This document shows, piece by piece, positions 21,995 to 33,069 of a stretch of DNA of 64,000 bases. Source of the stretch: Polytrichum commune (taxonomy: Eukaryota > Streptophyta > Polytrichopsida > Polytrichales > Polytrichaceae); contig OX485804.1 of NCBI GenBank assembly GCA_950295325.1, forward strand, positions 10,292,001-10,356,000, in the 5' to 3' direction. The notes under the pieces are model-generated. The model searched no databases. It was not told where the DNA came from and saw nothing but the letters and a program-made list of their open reading frames with translations. Made by a program: the position numbers and the translations under genes. Each line of letters opens with the position of its first letter. Within the stretch, counting starts at the first letter, position 1.

Positions 21995-24200
21995 GTGATG
22001 GAGCTTTTGCATTCCAAGACTCTTTTTTGGATGAAGTTTTCAAGCATATGAGATGATGCTGCAGATGATGATGTATATCCTTTTTGCATTGTTACGATGA
22101 TGCGTGATGCATCTCAGAGATGATGCTCTCTATCAATCTGGACGTTGGAGCTTTTACAGCGGCGCAATTTATGTCATTTGAAGACAACCTAACGTTTGGT
22201 ATTGAGAAGATCTGCGCAAGCATACAACATAGAGGAGAGGAGACCCCGAGCGAGCTGTGTTGGTAAATGAACCTTCACGCAGTTTGTATAATGTGTTGGG
22301 GATGTTGTTCCCATTTACCACATTACTAGACCTGCGACAAAAGCTTTGTCCTAAATATTCTTTTGAGCCTCTGCTTGCGAGCATGGAATGTGCCTTACCT
22401 TACGGAGCATCAGAGAGCTTTTTGTATACAAATAAAAGCCTACTCTGTAGCTCCTGCCAAGTCTTGATGATGTGCTTAGATGATGGCCTGTCATTTGAGA
22501 TGGAGAGGCCTTAATAACTAAACGCCCAAGAAGAACTTCCTTTAGAAGTACATTTCCATTTGCTTTTACCATTGATGACATTGGAGGCGCATTGGACCTC
22601 ATCGAAGGCTTAGTGATGCCTAAGGTGCTATACCTTCCCTGAAGCTCCAGTTAAAGGAGGGGCCAGAAACCATAGCTCATTCTCACTGGACTTAGATTCA
22701 GTTTTGTAGTGTAAGAAATTTCCAAACTGGAATACAAAGAGGAATCATGCTCCACGCTTGCCGCAAGGTCTGCAGTTGGTGCTTTGCAAGAGATTTGAGT
22801 ATTTCCCCTACTTTCCTTCGTCATGAAATCCAGCTCCTGTGTACTCACTCTCACTGTCTATATGCGTGTGTGTATGTTTTGTCTTGTTGAAGTACGTGTA
22901 AACATGGAAAATGGATGTAAATGACACGGGACACCTTTCTGTGCTCCTATCATGCATCTAAGTACACCTGATGGTGAGATGTCCTCCATATTGCACTTTA
23001 GTCATGCTGAGCATTTCAGTTTCGTCGGGGACGGCAAGTTGGGCAATTGCTCTGTCTGCACTGAAACTTTCATATGTGCAGATGCATCTGGTGGTCACAC
23101 ATTAGCTCAGGCGGGTAAGAAACTTACATACCTAGGTCGTCGGCGATACAGTTCTCGTCTCAGCAGTAACTTTTATACTCTGGAATTATGCAAATTTGTC
23201 CTTTTTCTATGTGCAGAATCCAGATGCATCTGCTGGTGACATTAGCTTAAGAGGGTAAGAAAATTACATGTCTAGTCGTGTGAGACATAGTTCTTGTCTC
23301 CACAGTAACTCTTACTCTATTGAATTATGCAGATTTGTTTCTTGGAAGAGAATGTCTGTTGTTCAGTCTGATTCCTCTGAAGTTATATCTTGCTCCTGTT
23401 CATATACAGCACTTATATGTTTATTCTGCACAACAATGGCATCTTATGGTGCAGACTGTCAGATATGTCGATAGTTAGGTGAAACCCCTGCACATGGTAA
23501 TGTCAGTTAGTACCAGCCTTGGGCATCTAGACAAGTCTTTTATTTGTTAGTTGTCTATGTTCCCATAGCGTGTGCAGTTTTTTCCATCTTGCCAGCTCTG
23601 TTCTACTATACTTCTATACTAAGAGCTTGGTGGTTGTTGCTTGTGGTACCAGGGACTTGTGGCTACCTAGAAGTATGGAGAATGTTACAATCTTTTCATC
23701 TCAAATTTGGTGGGCATGAACACTGACCAGTGTACTCTCGGAAGGTAGGTCAGCGGAGCCACATCAGTCCTACCCATGCTCTCATTATTTACTTCAGCCT
23801 TTGATTTGAAGCAATTTTGTTTGCTCAGGCTGAAGAATCTCTTTGTACCTCTGTGTGAGGAGGTTCAAACATCTCTACAAAGACTTCAGTAATTTTGTAC
23901 TTCTACGCAATTTGGGTACGTCTCGTTCCTCTACAAATCAATATGAAGGTGATGTATGTACAGATTCACAGCCTTACGTAAAGCTTCTGTTGGTATCTTG
24001 TATTCCTCCCCCTGGTTTTCTGCAGGTTGAAGGAGATACTTGTTTTTTGCAATTACCTGTTTTTTTTGTTTTTGTTTTTTAATGCATTTAAGAGAAATTA
24101 AGTTGCATAGCTGTAGTTGTTTCAGTGTTCTGCTCTGCCAAATTTTCTGTGACCGATAAAATGTGAGTGCACTAGTAGTTTGCACCTATTTCATTTATCT
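21995..24200. other. 3' region of the DUF868 gene, no further CDS recognised
   Basis: No open frame of coding character. Base composition differs from the AT-rich repeats further out (more even, few MITE words), so it may be unique gene-flanking or transcribed non-coding sequence. It contains the tandem duplication at 23078-23340. Confidence 0.35.
23078..23340. repeat. Diverged tandem duplication of about 135 bp
   Basis: Two units in direct order. Each has gatgcatctg(g/c)tgg, then gggtaagaaa, a gtctcgtctc/cttgtctcc block, cagtaac, and ttatgca(a/g)atttgt. They start at about 23078 and 23214 and differ at roughly a fifth of positions. Confidence 0.75.
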
Positions 24201-25389
24201 TTGTTCCAGCACGCGTCTTTTGGTGAAAATCTTGTCTAGAAAGATTGTTTGTATCATGAAGGTGAATTTCCTACATGTGGTGGATGGGCCGTAAATGGTT
24301 AACTTTTTCCCAACTAGCCCACTTCTCCTAGGATATGAAACACACGAATATTATGAGATGGTTAGCAAGAGGCTGTAGCTGCTTTCCATACAATGTTTGA
24401 AGTTCATATGAATATCTCATTCATCATCAAAGTGAGGTCTCCTGGGCTTACTAAGTAGTCACATAGGTCCCTCCAATTATGTTGACTATCAGCCTTAGAA
24501 TGAATATCATATTCTGAGCATGCAGTCCAATTCTCTTTTAAATACGATGGACCACATTGAACTCGAAGCACCCACACTTCAAAAGTAACACAGAACATGC
24601 TAACTATGAAACCAACAATGCCCACAAAAACATTTGTGTATACCACTAGCACATGAGACAACTTGGTGTAGAAATTACCTAAGGTGTATAGTGAAGTCAA
24701 TCAACACAACCAAAGTCTTGTGTATATGTTGTCATGTGGCACTTCCATTGTTGTGGGTCGGTGCACATTGTGACTAAGCCACTTGGCATTAGCTAAGATT
24801 ATATTTGATGGAAGTATCTTGGCCACATGGCAATTTTGTTGTTGGTGTGGATCACACTATGCCATGTGCCACCTTTCTTAGTATATATGAAACACGCGAA
24901 GTGAAATGACACATCATGACACTTGTGTGACTTTGTATTGAAATGACACTATTACACAACCTCCACTCTATTTCTAAAGCATTGTGTCTTGCATGTAGTA
25001 CGATCATCGGTGAGGCTTGTCGGTTTTTTGCTCTGTGGTTGATGTACATTCTTAGGCTACCTAGGTGGTTGGCTTTCTTATCTCTTTTGGCCTCTAGCAT
25101 ATGTGTTTTTATTGCCTCCCTATTGACATGTAGACAATATCTCGTACAACGAACTTGGATAGGCTAAGTAGGAGTGCATATTGTAGACACTTTGAGCACT
25201 ATGGTCGATTACCCCATTCAAACAAATTATTTGATATTTTATATGGATTAGCACAATGACATTAGCATCGCATGAATTAGAGCATATCTAATCTCTATAG
25301 AAATGTTCAAAATAACACACTTAGTGTTTCATGTGGAAATGCATGTTTTTTTGGGGGGGGGGGGGGGAGAGTAGGTGTTGGAATTGGGT
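24201..25389. other. Non-coding stretch with a direct-repeat unit
   Basis: No gene seen. About 24470-24560 resembles dispersed family G. About 24835-25100 is the first unit of the direct repeat whose second unit lies at 26020-26260. Confidence 0.35.
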
Positions 25390-25864
25390 CACTACACCAT
25401 TTATGGTATTAAGTGTCACGTACACTGTTTACAAAGGGCCTAAACTAGATGCCTAGAGGTCTCAAAGTGTCACATCGATTGATTGTTGATATGTATACAA
25501 TTTATCAACATAAGGGATATTTTGAAATGGAAAGGTTATTTACATCATTACATTTAACGTTGGAATAATGGTTACTTGGGATGATAGATTTACATATTAG
25601 TATGCAAGGAGAAGATATTCTTAAGCATAATAATGGTAAGAGTGATTTGTGTACATTGTTAGTCAACTTGTAGACCATTGTGTAACATAGGCATACACTT
25701 TGAACCTCATGCCAAGACATTTAGTAAGCACACTTGATGCTAAGCTCCATGAGGTGACACGAAGGGTGGAGTTGTTGATCATTAGTGTAACCTAGCATAC
25801 GCCTCAAAAGAGGGTGAGTGACACAATTACGCATGTGACTCAAAATACCATAAAAGATGTAGTG
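25390..25864. mobile_element. CACTA-like MITE, family C (copy 4, best-preserved ends)
   Basis: 475 bp with both ends intact: CACTACACCATTTATGGTAT at the left and ATACCATAAAAGATGTAGTG at the right. The interior has agatgcctagaggtctcaaa and cctagcatacgcctcaaaag. The 3-bp flanks do not match, so no target duplication is claimed. It lies between the two units of a direct repeat. Confidence 0.7.
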
Positions 25865-28130
25865 GAATTCATGTAAACCAATTTTCAGATGGTATGGGAT
25901 GGGATGAATGGGTCCTCATTCATGTTGGCACCAAAATGTTTGATTTTGACTTTATTTTATTTCTAAATAAGATAGATTATGAAAACATTTGATGCAAATA
26001 TATTGTTTGTATGTCACCGTTGTTGTGGTGTGCATCACACCATGCCATGTGTCATGGCCACTCCACCTTTGTTAATATATATGACACATTATGCCACTTG
26101 TGTGACTTTGTTGATATGGGCACTATTACACATGCTCCACTCTCATTCTAAGGGATTGTGTCTTACATGTACAATGAAGCTTGTCGGTTTATATATTATT
26201 GCGTCGTTGATGTATGCCTTAATCTACCTAGGTGGTTGGCTTCTCATCCCTTTTGCCTCTAGCATTATAGAGTCCCCTTTATCAACATTTGGAGAATATT
26301 TTTACCACATTTTTGGATAGGGTAAACCCATTTCACAAGCTATGGGATGAATGGGTCATCATCCACATGGCCATTGAAAATGTTGACAACAATTTAGTTC
26401 TATTCTAAGGCATTTGAAAAATGATGCGATCCCTCTAAGATGGAGTATGTTACACTTGTTGCAATCAAAGATTGTTTGTAAAAAGCCTCATTTTTAGCAT
26501 AAATTCTACTCTTGTTTTTTTGTTTTGTTTTGGAGCGGAGGTGCAAAAGTTAGAAGAGTTCAAAAATAAGAGTTTCTTAATCTTTAAATGATCTCATAAG
26601 TCCTCTTAATAGCATTCTCTATTGAATCCACAATGATGTCTATATTTTAAGCACAAAGTCCAATCTCATCATAGCACAAGTCTTTTTGGTGTTTTTCCTT
26701 ATATACAAAGCTTGTCATGTACCACTCAAACATAGGTGTCCAATGAAGAACAATGAGCACATAAGAGAATAGGTTTTTCCCCTGTTGCATACTATAGTAC
26801 TAGGCAAGTCTCAGGTCTTTCTTCCAATTGGACCATCAAGTTGATGTTAGCTTTTAACTCATAGACGCCACTCCACTCCTTTACTCCATGGAATTGGCCT
26901 TCTTGACACTGTCTTGATGTATTTTTGCTCCCTTAAACCTTTTGGCTTCTTTGGACTTCAAAATTGGTTTCATTTCAAATCACTTTTTATAACTCGCGGG
27001 GGGGGGGGGGGGGGGTGGACTCTTCATTGGATACCTAAATGACGTACATGGGTCACTATGAAATTAAACTCCCTATATACGAGACTTTTATAGAGAAAAT
27101 CAAATGTATACGTACTAACAACATTCTATAAAATGGACTCATGTATTTAGATGAAAAATTTCAATTCAATGTGATAAATGCCTCAACTACATGTACAAAT
27201 TAAAAATCATGGATTCAATATGCCTTTATTACTTATATAATGCATTGTCACTTTATATTGAGAAAGTCAACTATTGAATGTTTTTTCATCCATAGCATGT
27301 AACTCAACAATTGCATAAAAAAAAACAAAGACACTTACCCACATTCCAAAGAGCAAAACTCAAGGGAGCCCATGAGCGCTTCAAGAATCTCCAGTTTGTA
27401 AATACTATAACCCAAATGCAAACCCTAACAAGAACGGACAAGGTAGTCATTGAGGACTATCACCATATGACAACAATGGATGAAAATGTGAATTGGATGA
27501 AACTAACACATCCATTGTTTCTCTAAACCTTAAGGTCCTCTTTTGTACATTCACATCTACTTCAAAATTCTTAATAGCCTTTCTAAATGTACGCACTAGA
27601 AAAAATAACACCTTTGCCTTATGTACATACTATGTACGCTAATGCCTAGAATAATACCCCATAACAACAACGTGGACACCTATATTTGAGTGGTATGTGG
27701 TTAGATGTGGATTTAAAAACTTGCACCAAAACAACACATGTTTAAAAGAGATTGGACTACATGCTCAAAATATGCTAACCATTCTAGACTCCACAACCAA
27801 CATGATTGAGGAGTACCCACCGGAGAGGGGCGGGGGGGGGGGGAGAAAGGGGAGTTCTTTATGACCACCTAACGAGCATATTTCGACTTTGATAACAAAG
27901 AAGATATTCATATGAACTTCAAATTTTTTTGAGGCAAATGACTACGGACAAGATTTCCACACTAATTATGTGTTTCAAATCCTACAAGAAGTGGGTGTAG
28001 AGACAAAAACCATCCAAATACCACACATCTACCTGGATACCACACATGCCATGGTTTTGACCTTAAGTTACATATACATAAAATGGTCACCCCCTTGTTT
28101 TTGCTTATGCCAAGAAGATTGGATACAATT
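25865..28130. other. Non-coding stretch with dispersed repeats and poly-G tracts
   Basis: No gene seen. It contains the second unit of the direct repeat (26020-26260), family G copies in both orientations (about 26625-26740 and 27665-27790), an 18-base poly-G (26998-27015) and a 12-base poly-G (27832-27843). Confidence 0.35.
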
Positions 28131-28503
28131 ACGACACTAAATATGATATTTAGTGTCACCAAAATTGATTGTCTTGCTCAATACTAATCGTAAACCGCGG
28201 TATAGTGTCACCAACACCAAATGTCAACCCCACATTATTTGTCATTCCTTGTAAATATTTTGGGCAACTATAGATTTACAGTGTCGCAATTACTATCACT
28301 TACCGAGTGGTTTTTTCATCCAAATTTCAATCACCATGACAATATTCCATCACAAGTTGTTGACAAGAGAAAGTAGGGTTTCGGCCAATGGATGAACTCA
28401 TCCATCCTTCATGACAATATTTGTTCCACTTAGGGGCGGTTTACACTATGGACCATGAAGTTGGACCAGGGCTCTGCAAGGCAACTGATTGGCTGTTGAA
28501 GTT

Positions 28504-28518
28504 CTCCCGGGACAACTT
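28504..28518. repeat. LINE target-site duplication, 3'-end copy
   Basis: CTCCCGGGACAACTT, identical to 35888-35902. In family A copy 1 the matching unbroken sequence is tcccgggacgacttcaa (about 5888), which confirms what the site looked like before the LINE arrived. Confidence 0.93.
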
Positions 28519-28774
28519 TTTTTTTTTTTTTTTTTTTTTTTGAGACAGAAGGCCAACCGAGCCAACGCCAAATGAATTGAAACCAAAAGGAAAAAGAAAA
28601 AAAGGCGCGCCCTCACAGAGGGGAGGCGGAACCCCTCGGACGCGACACACCGCCACGTAAAAGAGACCAACAGACGACTACCACCGAAGACTACCCACCA
28701 AGACCACCCAACCAAGGACCACCCCCGCCCCACCAACCAAGGACAACCCCCAAACCACCAAGCCCTCCCACCCC

Positions 28775-31700
28775 CTACCTAGTGCCGAATTGACTTTTCC
28801 AGTTCCATTCGACATGAAGATTGTGCCGCTTACAAAGCACATTCCTCGCGCCCCAGGTTTTGTCAAAATTCTCGAGCAAAGTGACCGCCGTGAAGGGGCT
28901 AATCTCCATGTATTTGAGCACCCGTTTCCATGCCAGTTTGGCGTAGAGAATGAGGTCGTCCCAGATTCGATACTTAACTTTGGACTCATGCCATTGCTCA
29001 CGATTGAAGACTCTGTCATTGCGTTCAATCCAAATGGTCCAAAGGGTAATGCCTCTGAGGAGGTGCCAAATTTTGTTCATTTTGCCATATTTCCTAGGGA
29101 TTCTTTCCCCAAACACCGCTTGCTTCCAGTTGAAACAGTCATAATTACCGGTTCTCACTCCACTGAGTTCATGCATGATGAATGTAGCCCACCGCCACGC
29201 TCTCCGAGCTTGAATACAGTCCCAAAATTTATGCTTGACTGACTCACTTGTGTTCGGGAGACAAAATATACATTGTTTAGAGATGGACACCGGTGCAATG
29301 CGTGCCCTCCATTCATTAACAACGACAACTTTGTGCCAGATAGACCATATGAACGCCGCTTCTTTCCCGGTTCTAAGTGGGTCCCATACTTGTGACCATG
29401 CAAACTTGTAATTACTTGGGAGGTATCCTTGCCATTTTTCCGCCACACGGGTGGAGCCTGGATTCCTATTAATGATGGAGTCCCGGCCATCCTTGGTGGT
29501 GTAGTCCAAGAAGTAACCTCCATCAACCCATCTCCAACGATCCGGATCCCACCCCATGGTTGCCAACTTGCCGTAAAAGAAGCTAATTTCTTCTTTTTTC
29601 CCTTCCTTCTTAGGGCCTCTATTGGTGTATATAATTTTAACCTTATGAAAGACACCTTGCAACTCCCCATGCGGGTCCTCCCATTCCCTAAGACATCTTG
29701 AGTGGGTACCAATTGTGTAACATTGTGAGGGGATAGGTAACGTCACAGTGTGCCACTGTAGACATTCCGGTGTGAAGTCCTCGTTGCATGAGAAGACAAA
29801 GGCCGGGTCTTCTTCATTGGCGACATAGAGGCCTAACCATTGACCAGGGTAGGCGACGTCTTCATCATCCTCTAGAAGTGTGCGCCATCGTTCGGAAATT
29901 TTATTCGTAACCTCCTCCCAATCTCCAATTTCGGTATCCATAAGATGGAATTTCTCTTGCGCTTTTGCCCATGTTAGGAAGTTTTGTTCATTACTATCCC
30001 AAACGTCATCCACGCACCGGATGCCTTTCCGGTAAAGGTGAAGTCCTTTAGCATATGTGAATCCCTTTGTGAGGAGTTCCACTCCGTCCGACCACCAAAT
30101 GTTGGAATGGAGGAGTTCCATCCGTGTGCGGGGTGGGATTTGATATAAGCCTTTAACCATCACCTTCCATGCCTTACTAATGTGGCCCCACACCTTTGAT
30201 CCTGGAAATCCTTGGTGTAGTTTATTTGTGAACCAGTCTAGGCTAACTCCCCAGCTACGCCCTGTTTGTGGTTTAAACCTAGCTAATCTATACCTTAGCA
30301 TTAGTTGAAGGTTGGACTCGCCTGGTTCCACTGCCTTGATAATCCATTTACAAAGGAGACTTATCTTTGCCGCTTCCGGGTCCACCAAACCAAGACCTCC
30401 GTGTTTCTTCTTTAAACAACATTCCCTCCAACTTACCCTGGTGCGTGTAAGTTGTTCCTTCCCTGACCAGAGGTAGTTACGGATTGCTCCCCTAATCCTG
30501 CATAATATTTTGTTGGAGCCTCCCCATACCGTTATGAAGAACCATAGAGTTGATAGCAAAACCTGATTGCAAATGACTGCTCTACCAGCTAATGAGAGTT
30601 TCATCGTGCTCCAATAGTTTAACTTCTTGGCAATCTTGTTATAAAGAAATTGGTCCACATCCTGTGTGTTAAGGTTTAACCCAAAGGGGGTGCCTAGCAG
30701 CTTGGAAAACTCCCCCTCATTTGCCCACTGCCAGTTGTACCCATTTAGCCACTCCGGTTTGTGCGTATACTTGTCGAACCAGTATGCACAAGACTTTTCC
30801 CAGTTGATTTCCATACCTGAGGCTGCGCTAAAAACCTTAAGCAGACGTACTAACTCATCTATGTACCTTTTCTCACCTCTAACCATGAATGACGAGTCAT
30901 CGGCGTATTGAGAAATACTCTGTTGTTTATTACCCCCTGGTAAAGTCACTCCCCTTAACCTACCCTCTTGTACTGCTTTCTTGATAATATTGGTAAGTGC
31001 CTCCCCTACGATTATGAATAGGTAGGGGGCTAGTGGACATCCTTGTCTAACCCCCCTTCCTATTGGGAAGCTATTACCGGGACTCCCATTGAGATTAACC
31101 GCCGCCGTTGCATTTTCAAATAACAATCTTACCCACTGAATGAACTTTTCACTTATGTTCATCTTTTGCATCGTGCTGAAGAGGAATCTCCATGAGACTT
31201 TATCATAGGCTTTAGAAAAGTCTAGTTTAAGAAAAACCGTGGGTTGCTTTGAACTTTTAGCCCAGTGCAAGGTTTCTTGTGTCAAAACAATATTATCAAG
31301 AATAAACCTCAAAGGAAGGAAGGCTGTCTGTTCCGGGCTGATCACATCCCTTAGTATGGGTTGTAGCCTGAGCTGTAGGGTTTTTGCAAAAACCTTGTAG
31401 CTTGCCGTTAGGAGAGTGATTGGTCTCCAGTAGTTGAGATCTTTAGGATCACCTTCCTTAGGTATAAGGCTAATAAGCCCTTTGGTGATGCCTTCATGTA
31501 AGGCTCCCCTTTCCGTTCCTTGACGTAGCATGCGTAGAAAGTCGGGTCCTATAGTTGACCAAAACTTTTGAAAAAACTCAATTGGGACTCCATCATGTCC
31601 GGGGGCTTTACCTTTAGCCATAGAGAGAATTGCCGCCGATACCTCTTTTTCCGTCATATCCCTTGCTAGGGAGGCATTCATGGATGGTGTGAATGTTGCC

Positions 31701-33040
31701 GGGAGGTCCTCTAGGACTTCCTCCAAGGCTTGCTCTGAAATATCCCTGGATTGATAGAGATTTCTATAAAAGTCTAGGCATATTGTTTCCAACTCCTCTC
31801 TTTTGGTAAAACATCTGCCTTGGTTGTCCTTTAATTCTGAGATGATGGTTTGAGTATGTTTTTGTCTGACTGACTTAAAGAACTCCGCCGAACACTTGTC
31901 TCCTACCTGTTGCCATTTCACTCTAGATCTTATTGTTGCTCCTCTTGCCTTCCTCGTTTCTATGTTATCCAGAGTGTGCTTATAATGATTCACCTCTCCC
32001 TGTTTTTCCTCATTATAAATGTCCTCATGTAGCCTAGCGGTTGCTACCTCCAATTTGGCTCTAGCATTGAGTTCCTCCCATTTATGCTCTTTGGCCTTTT
32101 GTTTACACAATTGTCTATAGTACCTAGTTATGTGTCTAAGTTTGAAAAAGAATGATGCTTCCTTTGGCAAATTGACCCAAACCTCCATCAGTTTTTTCCC
32201 ATTGTTTCCCCCCAAATGTGATGTGTTCCACTTAAAGGAAGACTTCCTAATTTCCCCTTGTCCAACGCTTAGCTCTATTTGGACTGGCGAGTGATCCGAT
32301 CCGACTGGATATCCATGTATAAAGTATGATGTTTGCTTAATCTCTAGCTGGCTTTGCTCTGGTGTGTAAAAACGATCTAACCTTGCAAGACGTCTTGCTT
32401 GCCCCTTTTGTCCATTATTCCATGAGAATCTGGGACCCCCTTGATGAATGAACGAGTCGCTTACTTGCAAAGCGTTAAGTAGTTCATTCCATGTGAACCT
32501 TTCTAAATCACTTATGGCTCTCCCACAGTCATTAGATTTATCATGTGGCCTTTCTATCATGTTAAAATCCCCGCCTAGAATCCATTCACAGTCTTTTGGT
32601 AATGCATCAACCATAACGTGCCACAAGTGTCTTCTGTCCGTTGGTATGTTAGGCACGTAAATACACGCGATTCCTATGTTGCCCCCTTCAATGCCCTCCA
32701 ATTTAATCCATACGACCCTATTGTCATACAGGGAGCCGTGTGCCGTTACAAGCCTAGCATACCTATGTGAGAGTAATATGCCTACCCCTCCTTTTCCGGC
32801 TGCATTTGGGTTAAGCCAGCTCTTCTCACCTGGGGCTGCTTCCAATATCCAGCTTGCACAGCCTGGCATGAGTTGATTTCCAAGATGTTCAATGGCTCTA
32901 CCCCTAAGCTTATGTTCTTGGATCATTAAGACGTCTGCTCTTGGAGTTAATGAGTTGATGAAGCACCGTTCTTTTGCAATGCTATCTGGGTCATTTAGAC
33001 CACGGATGTTATGCGTAATTATGTTCCACTTCATGTGCAA
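28775..33040 (-). CDS. LINE ORF2: endonuclease/reverse transcriptase
   Basis: 1421 residues without a break. Residues about 1-260 are an apurinic-type (EEP) endonuclease: Asn11 in THNIRG, Glu42 in IQEHKL, Asp158/Asn160 in GGDFNM and Asp249-His250 in GSDHSPV are the expected catalytic positions. Residues about 515-780 are a reverse transcriptase: LISLIPKEGDPKDLNYWRPI, FLKLDFSKAYDKVSW (Asp607), GRGVRQGCPLAPYLF, and the active-site QYADD (Asp714, Asp715). A zf-RVT domain lies near residues 1200-1290 (AAFIWSIWHKVVVVNEW, then CIFC and HKFWDC). No RNase H domain is seen. The protein nicks target DNA and copies the LINE RNA in place. ORF2 is in a different frame from ORF1, with 29 bases between them, so it probably depends on re-initiation. 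Every catalytic residue I could check is present. Confidence 0.95.
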   Translation of the reverse strand: MHMKWNIITHNIRGLNDPDSIAKERCFINSLTPRADVLMIQEHKLRGRAIEHLGNQLMPGCASWILEAAPGEKSWLNPNAAGKGGVGILLSHRYARLVTAHGSLYDNRVVWIKLEGIEGGNIGIACIYVPNIPTDRRHLWHVMVDALPKDCEWILGGDFNMIERPHDKSNDCGRAISDLERFTWNELLNALQVSDSFIHQGGPRFSWNNGQKGQARRLARLDRFYTPEQSQLEIKQTSYFIHGYPVGSDHSPVQIELSVGQGEIRKSSFKWNTSHLGGNNGKKLMEVWVNLPKEASFFFKLRHITRYYRQLCKQKAKEHKWEELNARAKLEVATARLHEDIYNEEKQGEVNHYKHTLDNIETRKARGATIRSRVKWQQVGDKCSAEFFKSVRQKHTQTIISELKDNQGRCFTKREELETICLDFYRNLYQSRDISEQALEEVLEDLPATFTPSMNASLARDMTEKEVSAAILSMAKGKAPGHDGVPIEFFQKFWSTIGPDFLRMLRQGTERGALHEGITKGLISLIPKEGDPKDLNYWRPITLLTASYKVFAKTLQLRLQPILRDVISPEQTAFLPLRFILDNIVLTQETLHWAKSSKQPTVFLKLDFSKAYDKVSWRFLFSTMQKMNISEKFIQWVRLLFENATAAVNLNGSPGNSFPIGRGVRQGCPLAPYLFIIVGEALTNIIKKAVQEGRLRGVTLPGGNKQQSISQYADDSSFMVRGEKRYIDELVRLLKVFSAASGMEINWEKSCAYWFDKYTHKPEWLNGYNWQWANEGEFSKLLGTPFGLNLNTQDVDQFLYNKIAKKLNYWSTMKLSLAGRAVICNQVLLSTLWFFITVWGGSNKILCRIRGAIRNYLWSGKEQLTRTRVSWRECCLKKKHGGLGLVDPEAAKISLLCKWIIKAVEPGESNLQLMLRYRLARFKPQTGRSWGVSLDWFTNKLHQGFPGSKVWGHISKAWKVMVKGLYQIPPRTRMELLHSNIWWSDGVELLTKGFTYAKGLHLYRKGIRCVDDVWDSNEQNFLTWAKAQEKFHLMDTEIGDWEEVTNKISERWRTLLEDDEDVAYPGQWLGLYVANEEDPAFVFSCNEDFTPECLQWHTVTLPIPSQCYTIGTHSRCLREWEDPHGELQGVFHKVKIIYTNRGPKKEGKKEEISFFYGKLATMGWDPDRWRWVDGGYFLDYTTKDGRDSIINRNPGSTRVAEKWQGYLPSNYKFAWSQVWDPLRTGKEAAFIWSIWHKVVVVNEWRARIAPVSISKQCIFCLPNTSESVKHKFWDCIQARRAWRWATFIMHELSGVRTGNYDCFNWKQAVFGERIPRKYGKMNKIWHLLRGITLWTIWIERNDRVFNREQWHESKVKYRIWDDLILYAKLAWKRVLKYMEISPFTAVTLLENFDKTWGARNVLCKRHNLHVEWNWKSQFGTR

Positions 33041-33069
33041 TGTGTAGATAAGGTCCCTTGTCTTCCTTT

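Noticed and set aside
25979-26320. 113-codon frame on the plus strand
   Set aside because: It spans the second unit of a dispersed direct repeat; the first unit at 24.8-25.1 kb does not keep the frame.
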